Positions 24,705 through 35,689 are shown, counted from the first letter of the stretch. The stretch: DNA of 64,000 nucleotides from Flavobacteriales bacterium (GCA_013204105.1 JABMOM010000003.1:1-64000); one strand, 5' to 3'. Notes: generated from the sequence alone by a model not told the origin. Translations and numbers: made by a program.

Positions 24705-27407
24705 CTAATTGAATACAGTATCAATGATTAATTGTTGTCTTTGTTGGAAGCGCTTCATCGAGCCACTGGCAGGACTTCCACTTTCGTGACGCGCGATCAC
24801 TTTGATCTCACCCGCCGTCCATTTGCGTGTAATGAAATTCCATGCGCCCATGTTCTCAGGTTCCTCTTGGGCCCAACGAACTTCGACGTTGTTGCCATAC
24901 GTCTTGAGCACTTTATCGATTTGTTTTTCTGGGAATGGATACAATTGCTCGACGCGCACCAACGCAATATCGTCATTGGACCTCTCTTCTCTCGCAGCTA
25001 TCAGGTCAAAATAGAGCTTTCCAGAAAGGAAGACCACGCGCTTTGCTTTCTTCTTATTAACCGTTGTGTCATCAATCACCTCCTGGAACCCGCCTGTAGC
25101 TAACTCCTCAATGGTCGAAACACATTTCGGATGACGTAGTAGGCTCTTCGGTGTTAAAACCACGAGGGGCTTTCTGAACTTCCATTTCACTTGGCGGCGT
25201 AATGCGTGAAAGAAGTTGGCCGGTGACGTACAGTTCACTACTTGAATATTGTCTTCCGCACATTGTGAAAGGAAGCGTTCTAATCGAGCGCTAGAGTGCT
25301 CGGCCCCTTGTCCTTCGTAGCCATGCGGAAGCAGCATCACCAATCCATTCATGCACGCCCATTTATCTTCGGCTGCGGTTAGAAATTGGTCGATGATGAT
25401 TTGGGCTCCGTTGAAAAAGTCTCCGAATTGCGCCTCCCATATCACCAATGAATAAGGGTTTGCCATGGCGTAGCCATACTCGAAGCCCAACACACCGTAC
25501 TCGGAGAGAAGTGAATTGTAAATATGGAAATCCCCTTGCATCTCCATGAGGTTATTCAGGGGGATGTATTCCTCTCGTGAATCCTCTAAGGTCATCACGG
25601 CATGGCGGTGAGAAAATGTCCCGCGTTCTACATCCTGTCCACTTATCCGCACGGGGTAGGCTTCCGATAGCACTGTTGCGTAAGCAAGCAGTTCACCCAA
25701 TGCCCAATCAAGTCTATTTTCCTTGACCATCTTTTTGCGGTCCTCCATCAACTTCACCAACTTCTTAAAGAAGGGCATATCTGCTGGGAGCGTATTCATC
25801 TTGTCCGCGAGCTCGAGCAATTTCTTTTTGGGGACAGCTGTCGATGGAGAGGCATCGAAATCCCCTTCTTCAGACCGTGTTATTCCCTTCCATGAAGCTT
25901 CAAGGAAATTTGAGATTTGCGCAGTAGTGTTCTCTTTCGCGTGACTCAGTCGCTCTTGCAAGTGATCATTGAATTTCTTTTCAATCGTCTTCGCTTCTTC
26001 TGCGGTCAGTTCACCCTCGCTGATCAAGCGCTCCACATAAATCTCCTTTGGATTCTTGTGTTTAGCGATCGCCTTATAAAGGGTAGGTTGTGTAAATCGA
26101 GGTTCGTCTCCTTCATTGTGACCGTACTTCCTGTAACAAAGCAGGTCGATGAAGACATCTTGATGATACTTCTGACGGTACTCAAGGGCAAGTTTCATTG
26201 CGTGCACGACGGCTTCAGGATCATCTCCGTTCACGTGAAATACCGGCGACAAGGTTACTTTTCCAATATCCGTGCAGTAGGTACTAGACCTTGCGTCCAG
26301 GTAATTGGTAGTGAAGCCAATCTGGTTGTTGATCACAATATGCATCGTGCCTCCCGTTCGGTACCCATCGAGTCCCGCCATCTGAACCACCTCATACACG
26401 ACACCTTGGCCGGCAATGGATGCATCACCATGGATCAGGATCGGAATGATTTTATTCTCATCCTTTAAATAGGTGTCGATCTTAGACCGGACGATGCCTT
26501 GGACAACAGGATCTACGGCTTCTAGGTGCGATGGATTTGGCGCGAGTGTCAGTTGCAACTTCGTCCCAAGTTCGGTAGTCACTTCTGAGGAATAGCCCAA
26601 ATGATACTTTACATCTCCATCAAAAAGATTGTCTTCGTATTCTTTGCCTTCGAATTCCCGAAAGATGTCGGTATAGGTCTTCTTTAGAATATTGGCAAGG
26701 ACGTTGAGTCTCCCTCTGTGCGCCATACCAATAACAATCTCTTCTACTCCGAGCGCCGCTCCGTATTCCGCTACGACATCCAGCGCAGGAATCAACGATT
26801 CTCCTCCTTCCAGGGAAAAACGCTTTTGGCCGACGAATTTCTTGTGCAAAAAGCTCTCAAAGACTACTGCCTCGTTGAGCTTTCGAAGGATCGTATGCTT
26901 GACCTCCTTCGAAAATTTAGGCAAGTTCTTTTCTGATTCAACGCGTCGCTTGATCCAGTTGAGCTTTTCGACGTCTCGGATGTACATGTACTCCACTCCT
27001 ATGCTATTGCAATAGGTTGTCTTGAGGTGCTCTACTATGTCTTTGAGTTTGGCTGGACCGATACCGATCTCGACTCCAGCGTTGAACACCGTGTCAAGGT
27101 CCGCATCTGAAAGTTCAAAATTCTCCAGATCCAGCGTGGGCGAATACTTCCTTCTTTCCCTGACAGGATTGGTCGCAGTGAAGAGATGACCTCTGCTTCG
27201 GTAAGCATTGATCAAGTCCATCACTTTGAATTCCTTCAGTGTTCCCTGCGAAACAGCTTGCTCACCATAGGTGGCTTGGAAGAACTCAAAGCCCTGGAAG
27301 AATTTCTTCCAACTCTCCTCAACGGAGTCAGGGCTTTCCTTGAATTGTTTGTAAAGCTCTTCAACGGCGTTCACGTCGCCATTTCCAAGGTATGAGAATT
27401 TGTCCAT
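24705..27407 (-). CDS. sucA: 2-oxoglutarate dehydrogenase E1 component
   Basis: SucA is the thiamine-diphosphate-dependent decarboxylase of the 2-oxoglutarate dehydrogenase complex. The 900-residue protein is typical in length. It has the short N-terminal helix [20 protein letters not shown] (related to the E2/E3-interaction motif), the ThDP-binding [17 protein letters not shown] and [18 protein letters not shown] segments, the transketolase-like pyrimidine domain and the C-terminal domain ending [13 protein letters not shown] -7 element lies 23 nt before its ATG, so sucA-sucB probably forms an operon with its own promoter. Confidence 0.97.
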   Translation of the reverse strand: MDKFSYLGNGDVNAVEELYKQFKESPDSVEESWKKFFQGFEFFQATYGEQAVSQGTLKEFKVMDLINAYRSRGHLFTATNPVRERRKYSPTLDLENFELSDADLDTVFNAGVEIGIGPAKLKDIVEHLKTTYCNSIGVEYMYIRDVEKLNWIKRRVESEKNLPKFSKEVKHTILRKLNEAVVFESFLHKKFVGQKRFSLEGGESLIPALDVVAEYGAALGVEEIVIGMAHRGRLNVLANILKKTYTDIFREFEGKEYEDNLFDGDVKYHLGYSSEVTTELGTKLQLTLAPNPSHLEAVDPVVQGIVRSKIDTYLKDENKIIPILIHGDASIAGQGVVYEVVQMAGLDGYRTGGTMHIVINNQIGFTTNYLDARSSTYCTDIGKVTLSPVFHVNGDDPEAVVHAMKLALEYRQKYHQDVFIDLLCYRKYGHNEGDEPRFTQPTLYKAIAKHKNPKEIYVERLISEGELTAEEAKTIEKKFNDHLQERLSHAKENTTAQISNFLEASWKGITRSEEGDFDASPSTAVPKKKLLELADKMNTLPADMPFFKKLVKLMEDRKKMVKENRLDWALGELLAYATVLSEAYPVRISGQDVERGTFSHRHAVMTLEDSREEYIPLNNLMEMQGDFHIYNSLLSEYGVLGFEYGYAMANPYSLVIWEAQFGDFFNGAQIIIDQFLTAAEDKWACMNGLVMLLPHGYEGQGAEHSSARLERFLSQCAEDNIQVVNCTSPANFFHALRRQVKWKFRKPLVVLTPKSLLRHPKCVSTIEELATGGFQEVIDDTTVNKKKAKRVVFLSGKLYFDLIAAREERSNDDIALVRVEQLYPFPEKQIDKVLKTYGNNVEVRWAQEEPENMGAWNFITRKWTAGEIKVIARHESGSPASGSMKRFQQRQQLIIDTVFN

Positions 27408-27430
27408 CGAAGTACTCGAATATTGGTTGG

Positions 27431-27438
27431 CAAATCTA
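27431..27438 (-). promoter_or_regulatory. -7 element for sucA-sucB
   Basis: On the minus strand TAGATTTG is an exact TAnnTTTG match, 23 nt before the sucA ATG. It overlaps the TAG stop codon of the upstream 131-residue gene. No good -33 element is seen within that gene. Confidence 0.45.
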
Positions 27439-27831
27439 AGGTTTTAAGTGTTTTCGGGTCTTATCCCTGTCATCTTTCGCAGATGTACTACTGAATTGCT
27501 GCCGCAGCCAAACCTTTTGAAAACTCCGCAGCAAATAAAGTCGAGCAAGTTCTTCATCATTCAATGAATCAAGATGCAGCTGGATAGGCAGGTCCACGCG
27601 ATAATTCAGGCTATCCCACAAGGGTTTGTTATCTTTCACCTCGTGAATAATTTCGGCGATGAATGAAATTGGATCTTCTGGATTACTGACCTCTGCCATG
27701 TCATCGAGGCTTACACCTGACATACGCATATCTTTGCGCAGTTGCTCGAGCGTCTGGAAACGCCAGTCAGAAGACTTCATGAGCGTGTCGAATCGTTCCG
27801 TGAGCGCTAGTGTAAAAACAATTTCAGTCAA
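27436..27831 (-). CDS. Conserved-looking small cytoplasmic protein, unknown function
   Basis: This 131-residue protein has no signal peptide or membrane helix. It is mostly alpha-helical and acidic in the middle (EVSNPEDPISFIAEIIHEV, DSLNDEELARLYLLRSFQ) with a basic C-terminus (KDDRDKTRKHLKP). It starts at TTG 27831 and ends 28 nt before sucA. The divergent TIGR01777 gene starts 24 nt away. I do not recognise a family. The Trp and charged clusters suggest a real folded protein rather than a spurious frame. Confidence 0.65.
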   Translation of the reverse strand: MTEIVFTLALTERFDTLMKSSDWRFQTLEQLRKDMRMSGVSLDDMAEVSNPEDPISFIAEIIHEVKDNKPLWDSLNYRVDLPIQLHLDSLNDEELARLYLLRSFQKVWLRQQFSSTSAKDDRDKTRKHLKP

Positions 27832-27855
27832 GCAATTTCAAGTTTCAGAGGTAGT

Positions 27856-28761
27856 ATGACGAAGGTATTGATAACGGGTGGAACAGGAATGATCGGCAAA
27901 CCGCTGACCAGCTTCCTCATGGAGGCTGGCTATGAGGTGGTTCACATCAGCCGAACCCCTGGGGACAACGACCTTGTAAAAACCTTCGCGTGGGACCTAG
28001 CCAATGGAACCATTGATTCTGCCGCAGTGAAAGGCGTTGATGCGATCGTGCATTTGGCCGGAGCAGGAATTGCCGATGCTGCTTGGACGGAAGAGCGCAA
28101 ACAGGAAATCATCGATAGCCGCGTTAAAAGCGCAGCACTCCTACTCAATGCCTGCAAAAAGGAAGGCGTGCGCTTAAAGAAATTTATTTCCGCCTCAGCG
28201 ATTGGATGGTATCCTTCGACGATCAGCAATGATGTTTATGGCGAAGAACAGCCGGCATCAGACAGTTTTCTTGGTAAAACTTGCCAAGCCTGGGAGAACG
28301 CTGCAGACGAATTCAATGATGTAGCGGATCGCGTAGTCAAACTTCGAATTGGACTAGTCCTAGCACGTGATCAGGGTGCCTTGAAGCAGATTGCTCAGCC
28401 CGTGAGACTTTTTGTAGGGGCAGGCTTAGGAACAGGTGTTCAAGCCATGTCCTGGATCCATATAAAGGATGTTTGCAGGATGTTTCAGCACAGTATTGAA
28501 AACAACCTCGACGGCGTTTATAATGCGGTGGGGCCTGACACGATTACCAATGAAGAGTTCATGCAGATCTTGGCAGATGTGATGGAAAGACCCATCATGC
28601 TTCCTAACATTCCGGAATTCGTCATACGCATGATGTTCGGACAAAAGGCTGACCTGGTGCTGAAGGGAGTCAAACTTTCCTCTAATAAGATCCTTGAAAC
28701 AGGGTTTGAATTTGATTATCCAACGCTCAATTCAGCGTTGCTCCATATCTACAACGACTAG
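27856..28761 (+). CDS. TIGR01777-family NAD(P)-dependent epimerase-like protein
   Basis: The 301-residue protein has the Rossmann motif ITGGTGMIGKPL (residues 6-17) and the TIGR01777/SDR39U1 signature. That signature includes DAIVHLAGAGIAD and ASAIGWYP and a C-terminal DUF1731-like region (PEFVIRMMFGQKADLVLKG). The natural substrate of this family is not established. It starts 24 nt from a divergent gene and overlaps the end of the convergent polyprenyl synthase by 4 bp. Confidence 0.92.
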   Translation: MTKVLITGGTGMIGKPLTSFLMEAGYEVVHISRTPGDNDLVKTFAWDLANGTIDSAAVKGVDAIVHLAGAGIADAAWTEERKQEIIDSRVKSAALLLNACKKEGVRLKKFISASAIGWYPSTISNDVYGEEQPASDSFLGKTCQAWENAADEFNDVADRVVKLRIGLVLARDQGALKQIAQPVRLFVGAGLGTGVQAMSWIHIKDVCRMFQHSIENNLDGVYNAVGPDTITNEEFMQILADVMERPIMLPNIPEFVIRMMFGQKADLVLKGVKLSSNKILETGFEFDYPTLNSALLHIYND

Positions 28762-29729
28762 GACATGCGCCCCATCAGGTAAGCCACAAGGCCACGCAAC
28801 TGTTGTTTTACCTCTTCATTTCCATCGATGGCATCCAAGGCCACCGCCGATTCCTTCGAATAACGCTCAATCTCCGCGGTCAGCATTGCCGCCACTCCTA
28901 ATTCATGATAGATGGACGTGACTATCTCTATGCGTTGGTTGACATCGCTACTTGCAAAGGCTTGATCCAAACGCAGTCTTTGGGCAGGGCTGGCTAGTTC
29001 ATACGCCTTAATGGTCAGCCAAGTGCGCTTCCCTTCCCTGATGTCGCCGCCAATCTCTTTACCGAAGGATTCCTGTTCACCAAAACTGTCCAAGTAATCG
29101 TCCCGCAACTGGAATGCAAACCCCATGTCCTCCGCAAATCTCCCGATGAGTTCCAAATCCTTGTCTGTTGATCCCGCTATGATAGCACCCAACTGCATCG
29201 CCCCTCCAAGCAAAACAGCCGTCTTCCTTCGTATCATGTAAGTATAGGCCTCTAAACTAACCGATGACTGGGCGGCGTAATCCATGTCGAGCTGCTGTCC
29301 TTCGCATACCTCTAGTGCAGTAATCGAGAACACTTCTGCCAATTTTGAAAGCTTAGCAGCCTCAGCTTGCATCAAATACTGATAGGCTACAACGAGCATT
29401 CCATCCCCGCTGAGGATGGCAATGTTTTTATCCCATTTCTTGTGAACGGTAGGCAAACCCCTTCGCACATCTGCGCTATCCATGATGTCATCATGGACCA
29501 ATGTGAAGTTGTGAAAGATCTCCACTGCCAACGCCTGTGGAATAGCACGCTTGCGATCACCACCCATAAGTTGGCAACCTAACAACGTGAGCATAGGACG
29601 GATACGTTTTCCTCCGAGACCAATGATGTAACGCATCGGTTCGTAAAGATTTGAGGGCTGATCCGGAATTGAAAGTTCGCTAAACGCTTCCTCTAATTCC
29701 TCACGCAACTGGTTGAGCAGGTTATCCAT
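28758..29729 (-). CDS. Polyprenyl (trans-isoprenyl) diphosphate synthase
   Basis: The enzyme elongates allylic diphosphates with isopentenyl diphosphate. The 323-residue protein has both Asp-rich motifs: HDDIMDSADVRRG (first motif Asp80-Asp84) and LRDDYLDSFG (about 207-216). It also has the FKG/GGKRIRP signature near residue 38. Product chain length cannot be read with certainty. It is the last gene of the operon MMPL - rmlA - synthase, with gaps of 5 and 3 nt. Product candidates are geranylgeranyl-type lipids or the menaquinone side chain. Confidence 0.93.
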   Translation of the reverse strand: MDNLLNQLREELEEAFSELSIPDQPSNLYEPMRYIIGLGGKRIRPMLTLLGCQLMGGDRKRAIPQALAVEIFHNFTLVHDDIMDSADVRRGLPTVHKKWDKNIAILSGDGMLVVAYQYLMQAEAAKLSKLAEVFSITALEVCEGQQLDMDYAAQSSVSLEAYTYMIRRKTAVLLGGAMQLGAIIAGSTDKDLELIGRFAEDMGFAFQLRDDYLDSFGEQESFGKEIGGDIREGKRTWLTIKAYELASPAQRLRLDQAFASSDVNQRIEIVTSIYHELGVAAMLTAEIERYSKESAVALDAIDGNEEVKQQLRGLVAYLMGRMS

Positions 29730-29732
29730 AGA

Positions 29733-30593
29733 TCACTTGATCAAATTGATAAGGTATTCGCCGTATCCACTTTTGAGCAGTGGCTTGGCCAATTTCCTTA
29801 ACTGATCTGCGGTGATAAAGTTCATTCGGTAGGCCACTTCTTCAATGCATCCCACCTTAAGTCCTTGACGCTCTTCGATGACCTGCACAAACTGCCCAGC
29901 CTGCATCAGCGAAGGGAAGGTGCCCGTATCCAACCAAGCGTAACCTCGCCCCATCACTCGAACTTCCAAAGCTCCATTCTCCAAGTACCACTTATTGACA
30001 TCCGTAATTTCGTATTCACCCCGTGCACTTGGCTTGAGCTGTTCCGCGACCTGCACTACCCGATTGTCATAGAAATACAATCCAGGAACTGCATAGTTCG
30101 ATTTTGGTTTCGCTGGCTTCTCTTCGAGGGATACAGCCTTCAGGTCTTTGTCAAATTCCACCACGCCGTAGCGCTCGGGGTCGTGCACATGATACGCAAA
30201 CACAACACCCCCAATTGGATCCATTGCCGATTGAACGAGGTCGTGAAAAGCGTTACCAAAGAAGATGTTATCTCCTAAAATCAAGGCCACGCTATCCTCG
30301 CCGATAAACTCCTTACCAAGCACGAATGCTTGGGCCAAGCCATTGGGAACTTCCTGGATCTTGTACGAGAATTTACAGCCCAATGCACTACCGTCGCCAA
30401 GGAGTCTCTCGAAATTCGGCAAGTCTTCGGGCGTCGAAATGATCAATATCTCATTGATGCCTGCCATCATAAGCACGGACAGCGGATAGTAAATCATTGG
30501 CTTGTCATAGACAGGAAGCATTTGCTTGCTCATAGCAAGCGTCAGTGGATGCAGACGGGTTCCCGCACCTCCCGCTAGAATAATTCCTTTCAT
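29733..30593 (-). CDS. rmlA: Glucose-1-phosphate thymidylyltransferase
   Basis: RmlA makes dTDP-glucose from glucose 1-phosphate and dTTP, the entry to dTDP-rhamnose and related sugars for surface polysaccharide. The 286-residue protein has the nucleotide-binding motif [12 protein letters not shown] (8-19) followed by [18 protein letters not shown], and the [11 protein letters not shown] and [20 protein letters not shown] motifs. No rmlB, rmlC or rmlD is in this window, which is unusual since they normally cluster. It lies between an MMPL transporter and a polyprenyl synthase in one operon. Confidence 0.96.
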   Translation of the reverse strand: MKGIILAGGAGTRLHPLTLAMSKQMLPVYDKPMIYYPLSVLMMAGINEILIISTPEDLPNFERLLGDGSALGCKFSYKIQEVPNGLAQAFVLGKEFIGEDSVALILGDNIFFGNAFHDLVQSAMDPIGGVVFAYHVHDPERYGVVEFDKDLKAVSLEEKPAKPKSNYAVPGLYFYDNRVVQVAEQLKPSARGEYEITDVNKWYLENGALEVRVMGRGYAWLDTGTFPSLMQAGQFVQVIEERQGLKVGCIEEVAYRMNFITADQLRKLAKPLLKSGYGEYLINLIK

Positions 30594-30598
30594 AATTC

Positions 30599-33220
30599 TT
30601 AGGTTTCTTCTTCCGTCGTTACCCTGAAGTCCAAGTCATCTAATTCAAGGTCTTCCTCTTCATCGAGTAAGGTTAAAAATGGTTCTTGGAACCAACGCGT
30701 CAGCATGGCCTTTTCGAGGGACATGAGAATGGATGGTAAGAGTACTAAATTGGCAAACATTGCCACCATCAACGTCAGTGAAACAAGGATGCCCAAGGCC
30801 TGCGTTCCTCCGAAATCAGAGGATGCGAAGACGCCAAATCCAAAAAAGAGAATGATCGAAGTATAGACCATGCTCACCCCTGTTTCTTTCAGCGCCAAGT
30901 GAACCGAGCGCCCAATGTCGTTATTGGTTAGCCACAACTCCTGCCTGTATTTCGCCAAATAATGAATCGTATCATCCACCGAAATACCAAAGGCAACACT
31001 GAACACCAGGATGGTAGAAGGCTTGATGTTGATGCCGAAATATCCCATGATCCCAGCCGTGAAGAGCAATGGAATGAGGTTGGTGATGACGGAAATAATA
31101 ATCATCCGAAGGGAGCTAAATACGACCGCCATCAAAAGCGCTACAATCAAGATGGCGATGCTCAAACTGATGAAAAGATTCCTTACCAAGTAATTGGTCC
31201 CTTCTAAGAAAGTAATGCTCGGCCCGGTAATGAGCACACCAAGGTAGGTAGAATCAACCGCTCTACTCAGGGCTTTGATCATCCCAGTATCTCCTGCAAA
31301 ATGAACGGCGTCTAGGTCAACGACCGCGTTTGAATCATCCGATTGGAGGAAGGCCTTGAACACCCTCTTTGCCGACGAATTGCGCTTTAGGATGCGTCCT
31401 GAGAGCGAATCCACTAAATGCCCATCATCCGAAGATCCGATGACTCCGAGTAACGAATCTTGTAAGCTTCGCTTCGGGTTGAAAATCGAGTCGATCTTCG
31501 GGTGGTAATCGGCCAGAAGACTATCCATTTCTATGGTGCCGATGTCTGCTACTTGCAAATTGATACGTGCATAACGCTGCGTTGAATCAACGTAGGCGTT
31601 CAATAAATTCTTGTCTGCATTTGAGTTGTCTACGTAATCACTGAAGAACGCTCGTTCACGCGTAGAGATCAATTCGTATCGTTCAGGGTCGCCGTTGTAA
31701 AACGCCTGCTTGATGAACTTCATGGCGTCTACGATGGAAATACTTTTTGAGAAATTAGGGTCCTTTCTGAAGAGTTCTTGCGTCGCTTCTATCTCCTCCA
31801 AAATCTTGGTTTGCGATACCCGCCGCGCCTTTTTTGTATCAATTTCAATTTCAAAAGGAACGACACCCCCAAAGTGAGTTTCAAACCATTGCAAGTCATT
31901 GACCACGGTATGGTTTTTCGGTAGGTCATCGACAATGTTTCCCGTAGTTTGAATCAATCGCATTCCATTGATCGACACCAACACCACAAAGACCGTAAGT
32001 ACGTATACGATGGGGCGGTGCTTACTGACCAAGCGATCAAACCAATTGACAAGATTGACAACCCATCGTTGGTTAAGGTGATCGGTCTTGTTGTCCGAAG
32101 GAATTGGCAAATAGCTGTACGAAATCGTGATGATCAAAATGGACAGCAGGAAGAGGAACATGATGGAAATGAAGGCAACGATGCCAAATTCAACCAAGAG
32201 GATACTCTGGGTAAATACAAACGTTAGAAAGCCCGTCGCCGTAGTAGCATTCGTCATGAATGTCGCGCTGCCAATGCGAGACACCACCCGTACAAGTGCC
32301 TTCTCCTTGTTTCCGTGATCATTGAGTTCCGAATGAAACTTATTGATGAGGTAGATGCAATTCGGTATTCCAATGACAATCATCAATGGAGAGATCAAAC
32401 TGGTGAGTATGGTAATCTCATAATTGAGCAAGTTTAGCGTGCCCAAGGACCAAATCACTCCCATGCAAACGACAGTCATTGATATAATGACAGGTTTTAA
32501 ACTTTTAAAAAAGATCAGCAGGATGGTAATGGTGATCAGAATCGTTAGAAGAAGCAGCGTTTTTAATTCCTTCTTCACCAATGCGCTGAGATTCTCCCGT
32601 ATGTAGGGCATGCCCGAGTAATAGATCTTGATACCGGTTTCGGCTTCAAAGTCTTCGATGACCTGCAAGACACCCCCAAAAAACTCCGTACGCTCCGTAG
32701 AATTAAAGCGTTCATTGTCCATGGATATGGCCATGATGCTGAAGTTATTCTCTTCATTGTACAGCAGGCCTTTGTAGAAAGGAAGCGACTCAAATTTTCT
32801 TCGAATCGAATCCAATTCAGCTTCAGAACCGACAGGACCTTTTATCAGGGGGTCGATGACAAATTCCTTCTTGCTGGTATCCTTGACGATGTCAAAAGCG
32901 CTTCCGATGGACAGCAAGGTGTCCACTCCATCAATGTGCGCGATTTTCCTCCCTAGGTGATACCATGCATTGAACAATTCAAGGTCGTGGAAGAGATCCT
33001 TCTCGATGCCGATGGCAAAAACCGTTGACTCTTCTTTGAACCTATTCTGAAAGCCTCGCCAATCGACCATCGTAGGAGAATCCTCCGGCAACATTTGAGG
33101 GAGACCATATGCCAAACGCACCCCCGTAACCTGATATAGCATCCCGGCGGTAATAGCTACCAATCCAATGATGATAGCAAGCTTGTAGCGTATGATAAGT
33201 CGGGCGAATTTAGCCCACAT
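30599..33220 (-). CDS. MMPL/RND-family transporter
   Basis: The 873-residue inner-membrane protein has the two-fold RND/MMPL plan. TM1 is near residue 12-32, a large periplasmic loop reaches to about 215, and five helices follow (about 215-370). A second half begins near 395 with another large loop and five more helices (about 685-850). It has the HAE/MMPL motif [15 protein letters not shown] near residue 750. Related proteins export lipids, hopanoids or other hydrophobic molecules. The polyprenyl synthase in the same operon makes a lipidic substrate plausible, but this is inference. It is the first gene of the operon and is read divergently from a radical SAM gene. Confidence 0.9.
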   Translation of the reverse strand: MWAKFARLIIRYKLAIIIGLVAITAGMLYQVTGVRLAYGLPQMLPEDSPTMVDWRGFQNRFKEESTVFAIGIEKDLFHDLELFNAWYHLGRKIAHIDGVDTLLSIGSAFDIVKDTSKKEFVIDPLIKGPVGSEAELDSIRRKFESLPFYKGLLYNEENNFSIMAISMDNERFNSTERTEFFGGVLQVIEDFEAETGIKIYYSGMPYIRENLSALVKKELKTLLLLTILITITILLIFFKSLKPVIISMTVVCMGVIWSLGTLNLLNYEITILTSLISPLMIVIGIPNCIYLINKFHSELNDHGNKEKALVRVVSRIGSATFMTNATTATGFLTFVFTQSILLVEFGIVAFISIMFLFLLSILIITISYSYLPIPSDNKTDHLNQRWVVNLVNWFDRLVSKHRPIVYVLTVFVVLVSINGMRLIQTTGNIVDDLPKNHTVVNDLQWFETHFGGVVPFEIEIDTKKARRVSQTKILEEIEATQELFRKDPNFSKSISIVDAMKFIKQAFYNGDPERYELISTRERAFFSDYVDNSNADKNLLNAYVDSTQRYARINLQVADIGTIEMDSLLADYHPKIDSIFNPKRSLQDSLLGVIGSSDDGHLVDSLSGRILKRNSSAKRVFKAFLQSDDSNAVVDLDAVHFAGDTGMIKALSRAVDSTYLGVLITGPSITFLEGTNYLVRNLFISLSIAILIVALLMAVVFSSLRMIIISVITNLIPLLFTAGIMGYFGINIKPSTILVFSVAFGISVDDTIHYLAKYRQELWLTNNDIGRSVHLALKETGVSMVYTSIILFFGFGVFASSDFGGTQALGILVSLTLMVAMFANLVLLPSILMSLEKAMLTRWFQEPFLTLLDEEEDLELDDLDFRVTTEEET

Positions 33221-33242
33221 AAAGGAGAATTTTGAACGTTGC

Positions 33243-33272
33243 CGAAGTTACAAGAATCGGCCTCAACGGCAA
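33243..33272 (-). promoter_or_regulatory. Promoter of the MMPL-rmlA-polyprenyl synthase operon
   Basis: On the minus strand, TTG (33270-33272), a 19-nt spacer and TAACTTCG (33243-33250, one base off TAnnTTTG) lie 22 nt upstream of the MMPL ATG (33220). The element occupies the stretch that a longer radical SAM frame (from TTG 33232) would have to code through. Confidence 0.5.
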
Positions 33273-33285
33273 CGATGCTAAACGT

Positions 33286-33293
33286 TATTTTTG
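33286..33293 (+). promoter_or_regulatory. -7 element of the radical SAM gene
   Basis: TATTTTTG is an exact TAnnTTTG match, 7 nt before the ATG at 33301. It supports this start codon and suggests a very short or absent leader. No TTG is found at the usual -33 distance. Confidence 0.5.
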
Positions 33294-33300
33294 GGCGCTC

Positions 33301-34320
33301 ATGACTTTTACGGATTCCCTACAATTACTGAGACATTGGACGCCCGGAAAGGTTTCAAATGCACTATTGACGTTGGCCAGTTACTATTGGGGGAGGTTGA
33401 CCGGCAGCTCCCGTCATTGGGGATTTCCCATCAGCTTATCGATTGAGCCAACCACTGCCTGTAACCTGCGATGTCCAGAATGCCCAAGTGGATTGCGCAA
33501 CTTTACACGCCCCACGGGTAAGCTCGATTTGGAACTTCTAGGAAAGATCCTCAGCGATGTACGCAGCCATTGCACCTATATCAACTTCTATTTCCAAGGA
33601 GAACCCTATCTCCACCCTCATTTCTTTGACATGGTCAAGATGGCGGATGCTTCGGGGATCTATACGGCAACTAGTACCAACGCGCATTTCCTTGACGATG
33701 CACGCGCGAAAAAGACAGTAGAATCAGGGCTTGACAGACTGATCATCAGCATTGACGGCACGGAACAAGCAACGTATGAGAGTTATCGCAAAGAAGGCAG
33801 TCTGGAAAAAGTGATCGAAGGAACCAAGAATGTTCTCAAGTGGAAAAAGAAGCTAAAATCCAAAACGCCGCATGTCATTTTCCAATTTTTAGTAGTCAAA
33901 CCGAATGAGCATCAGGTGGATGAGGTTCGTAAGATCGGCAAGGAATTGGGTGTAGATGAAGTAAAGCTCAAAACCGCTCAGATCTACGACTTCGAGAACG
34001 GAAATGAACTGATCCCTAGTATAGATAAATACGCTCGCTACAAAGAGGTCGGAGGCGGTAAATGGACGATCAAGAATCCGCTGGATGACCATTGTTGGCG
34101 CATGTGGTCTGGGGCTGTAATCACGTGGGATGGAAAAGTGATTCCCTGTTGCTTTGACAAGGATGCACACCACAGTATGGGTGAGCTCCAAACGACATCG
34201 TTTTCAGCTATCTGGAAATCGGAGGGCTACCGCAACTTTCGCGCAAGCATTCTCACGAGTCGAAGCGAAGTTGAGATGTGTAAAAATTGCTCGGAAGGCA
34301 CTGAGGTCTGGAGTTCCTGA
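33301..34320 (+). CDS. Radical SAM protein with SPASM domain
   Basis: The 339-residue protein has the radical SAM cluster motif CxxxCxxC (Cys54, Cys58, Cys61, in TACNLRCPECPSG) and a C-terminal SPASM-type Cys set (CCFDKDAHHSMGEL and CKNCSEGTEVW) that binds extra Fe-S clusters. SPASM enzymes modify peptides or activate other enzymes; the substrate here is unknown. ATG 33301 is favoured because a -7 element lies just upstream and the MMPL promoter lies further back. TTG 33232, preceded by AAAGGAG, would add 23 residues and is the alternative. The gene converges on frr. Confidence 0.87.
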   Translation: MTFTDSLQLLRHWTPGKVSNALLTLASYYWGRLTGSSRHWGFPISLSIEPTTACNLRCPECPSGLRNFTRPTGKLDLELLGKILSDVRSHCTYINFYFQGEPYLHPHFFDMVKMADASGIYTATSTNAHFLDDARAKKTVESGLDRLIISIDGTEQATYESYRKEGSLEKVIEGTKNVLKWKKKLKSKTPHVIFQFLVVKPNEHQVDEVRKIGKELGVDEVKLKTAQIYDFENGNELIPSIDKYARYKEVGGGKWTIKNPLDDHCWRMWSGAVITWDGKVIPCCFDKDAHHSMGELQTTSFSAIWKSEGYRNFRASILTSRSEVEMCKNCSEGTEVWSS

Positions 34321-34368
34321 TGTTGAACGGGGCCTTTCACTTGGAGGTTAAGCGATTGACAATGGCCA

Positions 34369-34929
34369 TCAAACGGTCATGATGTCCTTTTCCTTGGTCG
34401 CGAGCATATCATCCACTTTTGTTGAAAAGCTATCTGTCAATTTTTGAACGCTGTCTTCCGCATCCTTCGCTAAATCGTCAGAGATGGTCTCTTTTTGAAG
34501 CCTTTTGATCTCATCGTTGGCATCTTTCCGCGCAGTACGAATGGACACTTTTGCGTGCTCCCCTTCGCCTTTCGTCTGCTTCACAAGGCTTATTCTGCGT
34601 TCTTCGGTAAGCGGTGGAACATTGATCATGATCAATTCGCCATTGTTCTGCGGATTCAAACCGAGGTTGGCGATCATGATCGCGCGCTCAATCTGTTCGA
34701 GCAGGCTCTTTTCCCACGGCTGTATGGAAATGGTACGAGGGTCGGGCGTATTGATGTTGCTGACTTGATTCAGCGGCGTCATGGTTCCGTAATAGTCTAC
34801 CATCACTCCACCAACCATGCTAGGGTGTGCTTTTCCAGCGCGGATCTTCGCCAGTCCTTTTATCAAGTGCTCTAGGGCCGCGTTCATCGATTCGCGGGCC
34901 ATATCCAAGATCATTTCAATTTCTTCCAT
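34369..34929 (-). CDS. frr: Ribosome recycling factor
   Basis: RRF splits post-termination ribosomes together with EF-G. The 186-residue protein is typical in length, with RAGKAHPSMV, VDYYGTMTPLNQVSNI, RTISIQPWEKSLLEQIERAI and VPPLTEERR. ATG 34929 is preferred; GTG 34932 would add one residue. It follows pyrH after 39 nt, the conserved bacterial order. Confidence 0.97.
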   Translation of the reverse strand: MEEIEMILDMARESMNAALEHLIKGLAKIRAGKAHPSMVGGVMVDYYGTMTPLNQVSNINTPDPRTISIQPWEKSLLEQIERAIMIANLGLNPQNNGELIMINVPPLTEERRISLVKQTKGEGEHAKVSIRTARKDANDEIKRLQKETISDDLAKDAEDSVQKLTDSFSTKVDDMLATKEKDIMTV

Positions 34930-34968
34930 CACGTTGAGAATATCTGCAAATAAACGAATCCGTTCAAT

Positions 34969-35685
34969 TTAAGCCTCTACCAGCGTACCAACTTGTTCAC
35001 CTTCTACCACACGACGTAGGTTACCTGGACGATTCATGTCGAAAACAATGATCGGAACGTTGTTCTCCCTACAGAGCGTAAATGCGGTCATATCCATCAC
35101 ATTGAGGTTCTTAGCAATGGCGTCAGTAAAAGAAATGTTGTCAAATTTCACCGCATCATCGTTTTTCTCCGGGTCCGAAGTATAGATTCCATCTACACGG
35201 GTCCCTTTCAAAATAACGTCGGCTTCGATCTCAATAGCCCGAAGTGATGCTGCCGTATCTGTTGTAAAGTAAGGATTGCCCGTACCTGCGCCGAAGATGA
35301 CGACCCGACCCTTTTCCAGGTGTCTTACCGCCTTACGGCGGATGAAGGGCTCGGCAATCTGCTCCATTTTTATGGCCGTTTGAAGCCTTGTTTTCACCCC
35401 GATAGACTCCAATGCTGATTGAAGAGAGAGGCTGTTGATGACCGTTGCCAACATGCCCATATGATCACCTTGCACGCGATCGATCATCGATCCATCGGCT
35501 TGAATTCCGCGGAAGATATTTCCGCCTCCAATTACCACAGCTACCTCGATTCCCTTTTCAGAGATCTCCTTGATCTCACGACTGTATTGCATCAACCGCA
35601 CATTATCGATGCCGTATTGCTTTTCCCCCATCAAAGCTTCTCCACTCAGTTTGAGAAGCACGCGTTTGTATTTCAATTCAGCCAT
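34969..35685 (-). CDS. pyrH: UMP kinase
   Basis: PyrH phosphorylates UMP to UDP. The 238-residue protein has the amino-acid-kinase motifs [13 protein letters not shown] (about 9-20), [41 protein letters not shown] and [11 protein letters not shown] -7 element is placed exactly 4 nt before the ATG, and a terminator separates it from tsf upstream. It is likely transcribed with frr from its own promoter, giving a leaderless message. Confidence 0.97.
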   Translation of the reverse strand: MAELKYKRVLLKLSGEALMGEKQYGIDNVRLMQYSREIKEISEKGIEVAVVIGGGNIFRGIQADGSMIDRVQGDHMGMLATVINSLSLQSALESIGVKTRLQTAIKMEQIAEPFIRRKAVRHLEKGRVVIFGAGTGNPYFTTDTAASLRAIEIEADVILKGTRVDGIYTSDPEKNDDAVKFDNISFTDAIAKNLNVMDMTAFTLCRENNVPIIVFDMNRPGNLRRVVEGEQVGTLVEA

Positions 35686-35689
35686 AGGG

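Noticed and set aside
25917-26468. Open frame of 183 codons antisense to sucA
   Set aside because: It lies wholly inside a well-conserved E1 gene and shows no domain of its own.
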